Source of the DNA: Elmis aenea
Lineage: Eukaryota; Arthropoda; Insecta; Coleoptera; Elmidae
Reading direction: 5' to 3'
Assembly (NCBI GenBank): GCA_947652605.1
Contig: OX393582.1
Location: 17,136,544 to 17,200,543, forward strand
DNA: 64,000 nt
A model generated the notes under the pieces. It was not told the origin of the DNA and searched no databases. It saw only the letters and a list, made by a program, of their open reading frames with translations. A program made the position numbers and the translations under genes. Below, piece after piece: positions 22,140 to 31,659 of this stretch. Within the stretch, counting starts at the first letter, position 1, and the number at the start of each line of letters is the position of its first letter.

Positions 22140-22537
22140 ACTAATAACACACACAGTCAATACAATATTTCTGGTGAAAATCGTGGACTATGTAGGTATT
22201 GGTCTGCAAAAAATCCTAGAGTAATTAGACAACACAACTTTTAAGAAAGGTTTGGGTTTTATGTTTATAGGCAAGTTGGAAAACACAAATTTACGACCGA
22301 TTATTTTTAATGGTGCACTAACGGGCGAGCGTTATTTGGCTTTCTTGCAGAATGATGTGCAGGAAATGTTAGATGCAATGCCATTAGCTCACATTTAAGG
22401 ATTGTTTTTTCAACAAGATGGAGCTCCTTCCCACAACTATAGGAATGTAGTAAAACACCTTAATAATCAATTTGGTGAAAAATGGATAGAAACCAATGGA
22501 CCCATCAAGTGACCTCCAAGGTCACCTGATCGACGAT
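22140..22537 (+). pseudogene. Mariner-type (DUF4817 group) transposase C-terminal fragment
   Basis: Readable blocks: NISGENRGLCRYWSAKNP, then after a frame change IIFNGALTGERYLAFLQNDV, MLDAMPLAHI, FQQDGAPSHNYRNVVKHLN, FGEKWIETNGPI and PPRSPD. FQQDGAPSH carries the second catalytic Asp and PPRSPD the third-acid region of Tc1/mariner DDD transposases. Stops replace a few residues (for example after AHI). The N-terminal half is missing. At 22,537 the sequence passes directly into an RTE-like tail, so a second insertion or a deletion joined them. Confidence 0.75.
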
Positions 22538-22539
22538 GC

Positions 22540-22870
22540 TGTGGCTATACAAGAAAAAAAAGAAGAGAAACAAAAATAACAAGATGAAATGCGTGTAGCT
22601 GTAGATGTGATATTTTAGAGTCAATAAAACTGAAAAGATTAAGATGGTATGGGAACATACCAAAAATTGATGAAGACAGATAGCCCAAAAAATATTAAAA
22701 TTGGGTGCCACCATATACAAAAAGAAGAAGCCAACCAAGAATATATTGAGGACACGAAGTAAAGGAAGCAATGACTGCAAGACGCTTAAGCGAAGATGAT
22801 TGGAAAGACGGGATAAAATAGAAACCAAGAAGCGAAAGACGGCAGCCGTAATTCAACTTGCATATAAATA
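22540..22870 (+). pseudogene. RTE-like ORF2 C-terminal tail, copy A
   Basis: In shifting frames the stretch reads LRWYGNIPKIDED, then ILKLGATIYKKK-like basic residues, then EAMTARRLSEDDWKD. This follows the pattern L-R-W-x-GH-x-x-RM...R-P-x-x-x-W...DW-x-x-RDKWR seen at the end of many RTE/jockey-like ORF2 proteins. Only the tail is present, as is usual for 5'-truncated copies. Confidence 0.55.
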
Positions 22871-22879
22871 GATAAATAA

Positions 22880-23930
22880 ATTTTTAAAAAACTCTACATC
22901 ACGTGGCTAACAAACATTTTATGTATTTTTTTTACGAATAAAATAATGTTGGATTTCACACAAAATAAAAATAATAGTGATGTAATGCACTCCTGTACAT
23001 GCCTATGACTATAGTTCTTAAATTTCACGTTACAGAATCGATAAACTTAATAATTACGTAATAAATTATTTAACCACATTTAAAACTTGAAATTGTTTTG
23101 AAAATACAATGAAATACATATCTCGTGCACTAGCGTCCTTGATTATCATTTTGTAAACTTATGTTTAAATGTAAACGTCATGGCCTACTCCATAAAAGCT
23201 AACGACGGCGACCACAGAACATGTTACGTAAAGTTTTACACTACAACAGTTTACATAAATGCTACAAGGAAACAACCCAAAACAAAGACATGTCTAATGG
23301 ATTTTTAAAGAAATTACATGACGTCCTTTAATTTTTTTACAACAACCGAATCGGAACACTTGTGTGCCAATTGTTTTGCAAATTAATAGTCTAAAATACC
23401 CGAGTACAGCATGGTCTAAACAAAAACCATTTCATTTTATATTGCTTAAATTTTCACCAATAACTTAATTTTTTTTACAAGTTTACAAAAAAAACATCAA
23501 ATTATTATTTTAAACACCAATATTTTTACCTTCCAACTCTACACACTTAAAATTTTTATTAAAGCAGAACTGTACATCGGCTCGCACTTTTGGGGAAATG
23601 TAATCATTCTTATGATCGTTAGTTTTAATTTTCACTCTCGATCGTTATTAAGGTGGATGGACGTTCAAAGGTGGTTTTACGGAATACACATGTCTAGAGC
23701 AATTATTACATAGTAAGAAACAAATAAAAAACACCACAACTTTTGCCACAAACTACTTTATTTTTAAACTGATATTACATTATTTAGTGGTTGGTTCTTA
23801 ACTACATAAGAGCGACTATCCCAAGATTTTGGTCAGTAAAAGAAGAAGCTATTGATTTTGATAAAATATTTTTAGTTACACCTTAAGTCAAAAATATAAA
23901 TAATCGGTAACAACCCAAAGAGATAAGATA
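22880..23930. other. No gene recognised
   Basis: AT-rich, no feature recognised. Confidence 0.35.
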
Positions 23931-23934
23931 CGAA

Positions 23935-24216
23935 ATGAGACAATTAGAGCAAAACTCAACGTTAAACCAGTTTTGGAAAACAGAAAAACAACATCTAAAG
24001 TGGTTTGGGCATCTAGTAAGAATGGAAAATGGAAGACAAACGAAAAGAATATGGCTGGCCAAATCTACACAAAAAAGACAAAGAAAAAGACCGAGGAAAG
24101 CATGGAACCAAGAGGTGGCTGAATGTATGAAGGATAGAGGAATAATCTGGAGTGAGGGGATGCGGCATGCCAGGAACAGGAGAGAGTGGACAGTGTATAT
24201 TCATGAAACTGGTTGA
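23935..24216 (+). pseudogene. RTE-like ORF2 C-terminal tail, copy B
   Basis: A 93-codon open frame reads LKWFGHLVRMENGRQTKRIW, then KRQRKRPRKAWNQEV and RNRREWTVYIHETG before its stop. This is the classic non-LTR ORF2 tail (LRWFGHV-x-RM...RGRP...W...A-x-DR-x-x-W). It is intact as a frame but lacks RT and endonuclease, so it is the 3' end of a truncated insertion. It differs in sequence from copies A (22.6 kb) and C (48.8 kb), so three source families or very old copies are involved. Confidence 0.7.
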
Positions 24217-24369
24217 TGTTTTGTAACGTACCTTAACACCTTCGGGTAGGTATACAGTGAGCTCGCGTTATAAGCAACCCACGATATAAGCAACTCGCGT
24301 TATAAGCAACACTCGATATAAGCAACTATCGTATCAAAGTACACGATATAAGCAACTGTCAGTGTGACA

Positions 24370-24700
24370 GTTAAAAATACAAATATCTAAAATACTATTG
24401 CAGATATAACAATGAAATTTTGTATCTGAGCGTTATGGTATTTTTCGGATTCGATGGAAATATTAAGGTTGCAATGCGACTTCCGGTTCAACCGGAAACG
24501 GACTCAAACTTTGATATTTTGAATAGAACATCTGTATATTTTTACATTTTTGAATTTGTCTTAAAATTTACTTTAATAAATGTAACAAGTTATATGGGTC
24601 TAAAGTCAACAGTTTTCAAAATATTTACATTTTTACGAAAATTTTGAGTGATATAGCACTTCAGTTTCTTTTTTAACATTCAGGTTATTTAAAAGGGCAG
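24370..24700. repeat. Dispersed repeat, also at 51,850-52,210
   Basis: AAATATCTAAAA-ACTATT, AATGAAATTT-GTATCTGA, ATTCGATG-AAATATT and GACTTCCGGTTC-ACC occur in the same order in both copies. Noncoding. Confidence 0.6.
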
Positions 24701-24775
24701 TAAAATATCTTGTGAAATCTAAATTAACAATAGATTTTTTAACAATCATTTTATTTTTAGGAGATTATTAATATA

Positions 24776-25639
24776 CAGCGTCATTCAAAAAGTCTGCAAC
24801 GAATGGAAAAGTTTTTTATTATTATTTTCTCAGAAAATTGTATTCTTGATCAAAGTTGGTGCCTGGTCTAAAACTAATTTTAAGATGAAAAAAGTTCAAT
24901 AAAAAATCATATGACACTAGATATTAGTGATCTTTGAAATATTTTAAGAGATACAAAAAAAATTATGGACAGAGTTTTTAAAAATCCCAAAATAAGGCTA
25001 GATTTAAATTTTGACGGTCAAATTTCAATTTTTATTTTTTAAGAAATTTTAACATTCAAAAGTCTGCAACTAATGGAAAATTTTATTTTTATCTAAAAAA
25101 GTTATTAAGAATCTAAAAACCGAACTAGGTTTAAATTCTGATGGTTAAACTCTAATTTTTATTTTTTAAGAAGTTAACATTTAAAGTCTGCAACAAATGG
25201 AAAATATCCTGACTTTTTATTCAACTTTTTTTCATCTTAAAATTAGTTGTAGACCATTTATGTACCAACTTTAACAAAAATAAAATTTTCTGACAAACTG
25301 ATAATAAAAAATGGTTCTATTTGTTGCACTTTTTTAATGTTTAAGTTTCTTAAAAAATAAAAATTAGAATGTGACGATCTAAATTTAAATTTAGCCTTAT
25401 TTTTAGATTCTAAATATTTTTTTTAAATAGTTTTTTGTTTCTCTTAAAATAAGAGCACTTTATTCTTGCGAATATTTCAAAAAGTCGCTAAAATCTAGCG
25501 TCCTATGATTTTTTATTGAACTTTTTTCATCTTAAAATTAGTTTTAGACTATGCACCAACTTTTATCAAGAATAAAATTTTCTGAGAAATCAATAAGAAA
25601 ACATTTTTCAATTTGTTGCAGACTTTTTGAATGACGCTG
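24776..25639. repeat. Foldback element, TA duplication
   Basis: CAGCGTCATTCAAAAAGTCT at the left, its reverse complement at the right, TA on both sides. The arms are inverted over at least 150 bp (the GATGAAAAAAGTTCAATAAA region at 24,885 matches TTTATTGAACTTTTTTCATC at about 25,525). The middle contains further diverged copies of the same vocabulary (AAGTCTGCAAC at 25,056 and 25,186). No coding capacity. Confidence 0.75.
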
Positions 25640-27073
25640 TATAATAATATAATAAACTCGTAGGTTAAATTACTAAAATTTTTTGGCTTTATATAATTTA
25701 CCAAAGACCATAAGTTCAATTTATGATTGTCGGTGGAATTAGCACACGGTATAATAGTTACCTAACTCGTTGCTTAGATATTTTTCTCCCGGGAATATTT
25801 TTTTTACGTGTATTAACAAGAGTTTTGTCCGGTAAACACTTGTAAAATAAGGCCATTTCATCCGCTCTGTATACTTGCCATGAAATCACATCATATTTTT
25901 TTATTTGAGGTATGTATAAGTACATAGATCACGACTAAAGGTACGTGGCACGCGCGTATTTCGTTTGACATAGGTACGTACAGATCACCATAGCAACGCG
26001 ACCACGATCGCGTTGTTATGGTGTAAACTTTTATTTTTAGTTTTACTACTAAAAACAAGATTTATTTATGTTAAAAATCGAATCGTTTCTATTTCTATCA
26101 TATAAGCAACTTTCACGTTATAAGCAACTTTTAAGGCTGGTTTACATTAGTCGAGTAACTCGGCCCAGTAAACTCGGCCCAGTAACTCGACCCAGCACTC
26201 GACTCGCCTCTCATTTTCTGTTGAGCGTTTACACGGCACAATTTTAGTATGACAGTAGTTGGTCGCTTTAATAACAAGTATGACCCGTCGACATCTACGT
26301 TATATAGTGAAAAAAAGGTGTTTAAAAATTTGCGACGTTTTATTAAGTGAAATAAATGAAATTATCGAGGATGAAGAAAACAGAAGAAAAAGAAAGTGGG
26401 TACGTAATTGGATAGGGAGGAGAGATGCCCTAGGTGCATCAGCACTCCTATTGAAGGAACTTGCAGCGGAAGATATTAAGGTCTACGAATGACCCCCGAA
26501 ATATTTAAAAACCTTTTGGCAATGATTACACCTAAAATGCCAAAACTGGACCCTCACAAGGGAGGGTCACGATACGTTGTCGCTAACATTTGATTAAGGC
26601 TGTGTTTATTGCATCAAGCACATCAAAACTAAATGTTTTCCAGAGTTATACGCGCCACTGGCCATTTCCTTCCCAAAAATAGGGGAAAAACTGAAAAATT
26701 GGTATAAAAAGGTCATTTTTGCGATCGCGTTGGCCATAAAACCGTCAGAGATAGATTTTAAATTTTTCTATTTACCAATACGCGCATCCTATGCAAGTAA
26801 AATGGTGCAAAGTTTTGGAAACAATCTTGAACGGTTCCGGAGAAAACCGTCAAAAACGAAACCCCTGCATGAGCGCTATGATTTGAGAAGTTGTGGTATA
26901 TCTGTATATCTATCTATATCTATGCGACTTGCATAGGCGGATAACATAGGGTTAACAAAGGCCTCGTTTTGTATGACGGTTTTATGGCCAACGCGATCGC
27001 AAAAAATACTTTTATTATTCAACTTTTCAGTTTTCCCATTTTTTTTCGAAAGAAATGGCTAGTGGCACATATA

Positions 27074-27827
27074 TTTATTATTATTATTTCCGCGGAGGTG
27101 GTCCCCTTTCGGGTTCCTGCACTGCGACCTATTGGTCTATTGTACCCTCTGGTGATAGCCACTTAAAGAAGTCCTGTGTTTTTGAAAAACTCCAGGATTT
27201 TCTTTAAGGGTGTTTTTCTTAGCTCATCTTGGTTGGCTTTTTCCATCCCTAGAAGTTTGCGCCGGTAGGGTGTGAATCCTTCACACTGGCATATTACGTG
27301 AAGAGGAGTTTCTTCTTCTTCACCACATCCTCTGCATATATCGGTCTCTGAGAGCCCTATTATGTAGTAGTGTTTGTTTATCCCAATGTCCTGTGACGAG
27401 TCCTGTGGTTGCTCTGATGTCTGCTCTGCTCATCCTGAGCATTTCTTCTGTCTTTTCTTTAGAGACCATTGACAGGATAGCCTTGGAATGGGCTTGTCCT
27501 GCAACTTTTTTCCAATGAGCATTGTGTCCTTGCATTAATATGTCAGTAAGACACCGCTTGGCTGTTCCATATAATGTACCAACTGCGGGTTCTGCTCCGA
27601 AGAAAGGTGTCTCGCTGCCAATTTTGGCTAGGCGATCTGCCTTCTCGTTCCCTGGTATATTAGTGTGCCCTGGGCAACATACCAGTTTAACATTATTCCT
27701 GCTTCCTAGCACGTTGAGGGCTTGTATGCTGTTCAGAACAAGTCCTGAGTTTACTTCCGACGAGTCAAGAGCTTTTAACGCTGCTTGGCTGTTGGACACT
27801 ATGAAGATTGTTTCATTATTAAAATCT
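27074..27827 (-). mobile_element. 5'-truncated non-LTR retrotransposon, 15-bp target duplication
   Basis: CTAGTGGCACATATA occurs on both sides (27,059-27,073 and 27,828-27,842). On the minus strand the insert ends in an (AAT)n-type tail next to the left duplication, and its 5' break lies at 27,827 inside RNase H. The 3' half is closely related to 58,860-59,160. Element type: RNase H-bearing I/R1-group. The clean duplication shows target-primed insertion into the palindromic element. Confidence 0.85.
27320..27799 (-). pseudogene. ORF2 RNase H domain and tail
   Basis: 159 codons: SNSQAALKALDS is the RNase H strand carrying the second-type acidic residue (D/N-SQAAL), and CCPGHTNIPGNEKADRLAK is the C-terminal HT-x-IPGNE-x-AD block of retroelement RNase H. 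The tail reads TTGLVTGHWDKQTLLHNR. The expected C-x2-C zinc motif (DICRGCG in the plus-strand copy at 58.9 kb) is reached only after a frame change near 27,325, so the frame ends early. The active-site Asp of SDSQ is Asn here (SNSQ). It is an internal fragment and not an independent gene. Confidence 0.8.
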
Positions 27828-28084
27828 CTAGTGGCACATATAACTCTGCAAAGTATTTAGTTGTGATGTTCATGATGCAATAAACACAGCCTTAATCAAA
27901 TTTTAGCGACAACGTATCGTGACCATTCCATGTCAGATGAAGGATGCAATATCAGCTCAAGTGAAGTTGGAAGTGACCTTGTATTTTATGGCTACTGGAA
28001 TAGCTACCGTTCTCTGCAACATTTTTTCAGAGTTTTGAAGCCATCTGTTTCCAACTTGGGATGCCATTTATGATTTATTTCTGT

Positions 28085-28180
28085 AGTTAGCTTTGGTCAT
28101 AATCCAAAGGCATTTAAGCTCACGATAAAGCTCCACGAATTTAAAAGTTTCCACTTCATATTCACTTACAGGCAAATTTT
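28085..28180 (-). pseudogene. MADF domain start of the Harbinger accessory gene
   Basis: On the minus strand about 30 codons read SEYEVETFKFVELYRELKCL and then W-x-MTKANYRN. This is the opening of a MADF DNA-binding domain (F-x-x-LY-x-x-x-x-CLW...YKNR) and parallels VWNITSVDYKNKYKR at 53,210. It is the remaining exon start of the Myb/MADF-type partner protein of this Harbinger element, converging on its transposase fragment. Confidence 0.65.
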
Positions 28181-28529
28181 TCACAAATATATCTTATTTT
28201 TTGGTACACAACTGGCTACATGCTAAACAGGAGAACTAGTTGCTAGGCGATTTCATCGCAGAGTAGTGGGGAAGACGAAAAATGGGCGAGTTACTATCCT
28301 TTCCGCTCGACCACTCGACTCGCCTAATTACTCGCCTGTTTACTCGACTCGACGATTACTCGACTCGACTATTTACTCGACCATCTGTTTACACTGGTCG
28401 AGTAGACATGAGTAACTTGACTCGCCTGGCTACTTGCCCGTTTACTCGACTAATGTAAACCAGCCTATAGATCGGAATTGGCCGCCGTTAGTTGCTTATA
28501 ACGCGAGCTCACTGTATAAGGATATGATT

Positions 28530-29840
28530 AACAAAAAAAAAAGTAAACAAAAAACGCTTTTTAAACAAGATAACAGTTTTCGCAGTTTACGCCCACCCTG
28601 TATAGGCTTTTAAAAATCATTAGACTTATTTGCCTCGTGATTTGCATATTCCACCGATTGAATTCCCATACATCAGCTTCTGACTGAAATTATTCAAAAT
28701 ACACGCAACACTCATTTGCCAACATCCTTATCTGGCTGTTATATACTCGTAATTGACAAATGATGCCATCCTCTTATCATTTTTCATTTAGTTAGTGATG
28801 TAAATTCCGCATTTAACTTTTTTTTAAAACTCATTTCAATATCTAAAACGAACTGCAGGGCCGATAAAGTCGTGCTCGTTTTTTTGCTGAAAGGCGGAGG
28901 TGAAACAATTCTGATTTGCAGCGTTCACGGAATTTTTATCAGTTCCAATGCACTCCAATATACACGAAGTCAAATCCATTTAAAGCAAATGACGCAAACG
29001 AAACCGATTTTAGGGAGAAAAGCTGATGAGGATATTTGTAACAGCGTTATTAATTTGTATTTAGAGCATTGTTGTTGTGTCGGAGTTACTTGATTGCATC
29101 ACAAAACGAAAAGTTGCTTTCAAAAACCTGACGGAATAATAAAGGTCGGAAATTAAAATTTAACTTTGGATTTCACAACTGTACACGTTACGAAAATATA
29201 AAAAGATAATAATTCACAAAAATAAATTGCTAAATGTAAGTGTAAAATGTTCAAGAAAAGAAAACTTGTTCTAATTAAGAAGATACTGCCAACTACCAAA
29301 AATAATCATTTTGTTACCAATTTTATATGTATATTAAAATGTGTTCGACATGATTTAAATTTGCATCCCGTTTCTATATTTAGGAATTAGATTCGATTGT
29401 TGTATGCGCTATACAGGTTCCGTAAAATACAAGGGCAATCATTTCGATCTCGCAAATGGTTAGAGATACAAAATCGGTTATATTAGACTGCAAAATATAT
29501 TCTTCTAAGGCTAGTAAACCATATTGGTTATTCTCATTAGTTATTATAAAAAGGGAAACTGGAATAACCACTGTTGAAACATTAAATAGGAGTATATCCG
29601 TAATAGTTATTTACTTGACAAAACCGGGAAGTGGTACTTTACTGGACGAGTAGGCAGTTTTTGAAAGCATACGAGTCCAGTTAAGACATTTTCCGGGTAT
29701 GTTACGTACAATATTTTTCTGCGTCCACCACTGACACCAAAATCACTATCGTCGCCATCCATAATTAAACAATAACTTAACAAACTACCGGTGAAAACTT
29801 GCTTGGTGGTATAATGACGCTTGTTTGACAGCGCAAATCA
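28530..29840. other. No gene recognised
   Basis: A lone CACCCTGTATAGG terminus at about 28,593-28,605 and AT-rich DNA. Frames of 63-73 codons at 28,872-29,653 have no domain. Confidence 0.35.
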
Positions 29841-29846
29841 ACAAAA

Positions 29847-29945
29847 CAACTCATCACCATGGCAACCAGCTACTTTCCGGCCTATGCCGGTAAAGACAAC
29901 TCATTGCCATGGCAACCAGTTACTTTCTGGCCTAGGCCAATAAAG
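29847..29945. repeat. Two-copy tandem repeat
   Basis: ACAACTCATCACCATGGCAACCAG... is repeated as ACAACTCATTGCCATGGCAACCAG... about 48 bp later, each followed by TACTTTC-GGCCTA-GCC. Related in vocabulary to the 5275-5375 block. Confidence 0.6.
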
Positions 29946-30011
29946 ATGTATTTTCCAACCTAAAAATTGATCGCAAACAACTGATTTTTTGGACGGACGC
30001 AGTAGTATATT

Positions 30012-30129
30012 ACATAACAAGAGTTGTAAGAAACATATTACGCACGAGTGGAAATGTTGCGCACGGAGTCGCATAGCGGCGAGTACGTATTTCCGCGAGT
30101 GCGTAATTGCTTTACAACTCGTGTTATGT
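30012..30129. repeat. Hairpin MITE, copy 1
   Basis: Ends ACATAACAAGAGTTGTAA and TTACAACTCGTGTTATGT are inverted, and internal arms pair through GCGCACGGAG/CGCGAGTGCGTAA. Homology with the copy at 58,163-58,268 extends into the flanks (to about 30,230), so the duplicated unit is larger than the hairpin. Confidence 0.65.
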
Positions 30130-30239
30130 AGCTTACTTTTTCTACGATCACATAATACGTACGATTTTATCAGTATTTATTTTGGCTAATAGTTAACACA
30201 CTTGTAAGTACGCTGCAGGCTGTACAGTAATAGTAATTT

Positions 30240-30760
30240 ACTATAGTGGTTGTACAAAATAGTCATTTACACAAGTGGTCGGAGAAAAACATTTATTGAC
30301 GTGAGCCCTCAACTTAATCTCCTCGTTGGTTAATACGAGTCTTTTAACAATTTTCGATAATGTCGGTCGGAGTGAATTGTTTCGGGTCTGCGATATTTGT
30401 AGTGAGAAGTTATTATTAATAATTAAATTAACATCGATTGTCGTACTGGTGAAAAGTTTGTGATTTGTGAGCTGCGTTATGTATTTCGTAAATCGGGACA
30501 TAACAAGCAAACAAAACACGGAAAAGTGGTACACGGTGAAGGAATAGCAGGAGAAAGGGATAAGGGATACAAATATATTAGCAAAACATAAAGTAACGTA
30601 AAAATAGTTTATAAACTCAAAACAATCAAGGTGTGGCTGGTAGAGATAAACTCATCCGAAAAGTTGATTTGTGAGAATCTTTGACGCCTTTTGAAAAGCA
30701 ACACACTTTACTACACCTGTACAAAGAGAAGTTTCTATTATACAGGCAGAAAAGAAGGTG
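30240..30760. other. No gene recognised
   Basis: No feature recognised. May be a 5' leader of the ORF1-like repeat that follows. Confidence 0.3.
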
Positions 30761-30770
30761 GGCGATAACT

Positions 30771-31195
30771 TATGGCACAGCGGATGGGGAGTGGTGCTGC
30801 AGGATGTGAAAGCGACGAGTATACTCGGAAGATTCGAAATGAAAAAGAGAACGCGGGAGATATGAAAAGAGAGTAAAAAGATAAACAGGACACCTCAAAA
30901 AGAGAAAGAAGATAAAACGGATACGCTTACGAACATGATCAAGGAAATAATGAGAGATATAAAAGAAATAAAACATGATTAGAGGTCATAGCAAGAGGAA
31001 CTGAAGAAACTGAAACAGGAAAATGAAGTGCTGAAAAATGAAAACAAGATAAAAGAGAAAATGAAATTTTTAGAAGATAGAGCTAAAAGATTGGAAAAAG
31101 ATAGAACCAATACGCACCAGCGCCCGTCACAAACCATAGCGTAATAAAAATACTCCATACACGAATGACTCGCCAATTGCTGTTTAACCAACAAC
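30771..31195 (+). pseudogene. ORF1-like coiled-coil fragment of a non-LTR element, copy 1
   Basis: An ATG at 30,771 starts MAQRMGSGAAGCESDEYT, and a minus-strand copy at 42,730 starts MAQRRGIGAVGCENDECT, so this start is conserved between copies. The rest is purine-rich, encoding Lys/Glu-rich heptad-like peptide in changing frames, with several stops. A long charged coiled coil after a short N-terminus is usual for non-LTR ORF1 proteins. The copy at 42.7/41.3 kb continues into a NNIVVTGLEI block. Element clade not determined. Confidence 0.5.
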
Positions 31196-31234
31196 CCTGA
31201 AAATATCCCCGATAAAGGAGGACAAAACGTCGGT

Positions 31235-31315
31235 TATGAAGAAACTTTCGACGCGGTTCCAACCCGGAAACAACTCATATACATTGGACATCGGCCGCGG
31301 AAGCCTACAACATTG
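31235..31315 (+). repeat. Relative of the 41.3-42.3 kb element end
   Basis: GACGCGGTTCCAACCCGGAA and, further on, GGCCGCGGAAGCCTACAA match, in the same order, the end region of the 41,273-42,276 insertion read on its minus strand (GACGCGGTTCCAAACCCGG...GGCCGCGAAAACCTCAAG). It sits about 40 bp downstream of the ORF1-like fragment. Confidence 0.5.
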
Positions 31316-31659
31316 ATTTACATTATAGTCCTATTTTACAAGAATCGCTTATCTAATAATTTTTGTAGTTGCTACAGATTCATCCACTATTTTTTATCAG
31401 TTTTTCTTATTTTATACAGTACATAGTTTTATTTAAATCACAAAAGGTTCAACATTATGTGCCGATCTGTTAAATTTAATTTCCTGTTTCTTACGTGTTA
31501 TGCTAATCGTGTGTTGGTTTATCCGGTGTAACACAAAAATAGCATGAATTGTGGAACTCTTTAACAGTGTGGTAAAAAACAACTAGGTAAAATGGACCTA
31601 GCTATATTTAAAACATTAAAGCATCGTTATTTGTAGAGCCACGCACAATTAGCTTCTGT

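Larger units (their letters stand above)
26566..27925. repeat. Palindromic element carrying a retrotransposon insertion
   Basis: GGTCACGATACGTTGTCGCT at the left (26,566) matches its reverse complement at the right (to about 27,925). The arms continue through AGGCTGTGTTTATTGCATCA, ATGGCCAACGCGATCGCAAA and the TTTACCAATACGCGC region. The loop is near 26,900-26,960. The right arm is interrupted at 27,074 by a minus-strand non-LTR element. A single arm of the same family is at 52,431-52,790. I did not find a clear target duplication. Confidence 0.7.
26259..28080 (+). pseudogene. Harbinger transposase, first exon, split by insertion
   Basis: The frame 26,259-26,492 reads from MTRRHLRYIVKKRCLKI to RRDALGASALLLKELAAED, closely matching the N-terminus of the transposase at 55,528-55,060 (RRRFAVKKCLLNVADILL; GGSALLLKELAEED). 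A one-step frame change gives MTPEIFKNLLAMITPKMPKL to about 26,555. The homology resumes on the far side of the palindromic insertion at about 27,930 with KDAISAQVKLEVTLYFMATG and, after gaps, RVLKPSVSN and AIYDLF (to about 28,075). The DDE exon is missing. The protein cannot be made. Confidence 0.75.
26135..28465 (+). mobile_element. PIF/Harbinger element, decayed and interrupted
   Basis: It starts GGCTGGTTTACATTAGTCGA and ends with the reverse complement (TCGACTAATGTAAACCAGCC). The flanking triplets are TAA and TAT, a one-base mismatch of a 3-bp Harbinger duplication. Repeated CGAGTAA/CTCGACT motifs fill both subterminal zones. It retains the 5' exon of a transposase (plus strand, left) and the 5' exon of a MADF gene (minus strand, right), the same convergent layout as at 52.8-55.7 kb. 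It lies inside the 24,255-28,514 element and is itself broken by the palindromic element at 26,566-27,925. Confidence 0.8.
24255..28514. mobile_element. Pogo/Tigger-like non-autonomous element, host of nested insertions
   Basis: TA-CAGTGAGCTCGCGTTATAA begins at 24,255 and the exact reverse complement ends at 28,514, with TA at both flanks (24,253-24,254 and 28,515-28,516). Subterminal DNA at both sides repeats ATATAAGCAAC/TTATAAGCAAC at least six times at the left and near 26,100-26,130. The CAGTG start, TA duplication and repeated subterminal motif fit pogo/Tigger elements. I saw no transposase of its own. Net of insertions at 24,776-25,639 and 26,135-28,465 it would be about 1 kb. Confidence 0.8.
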
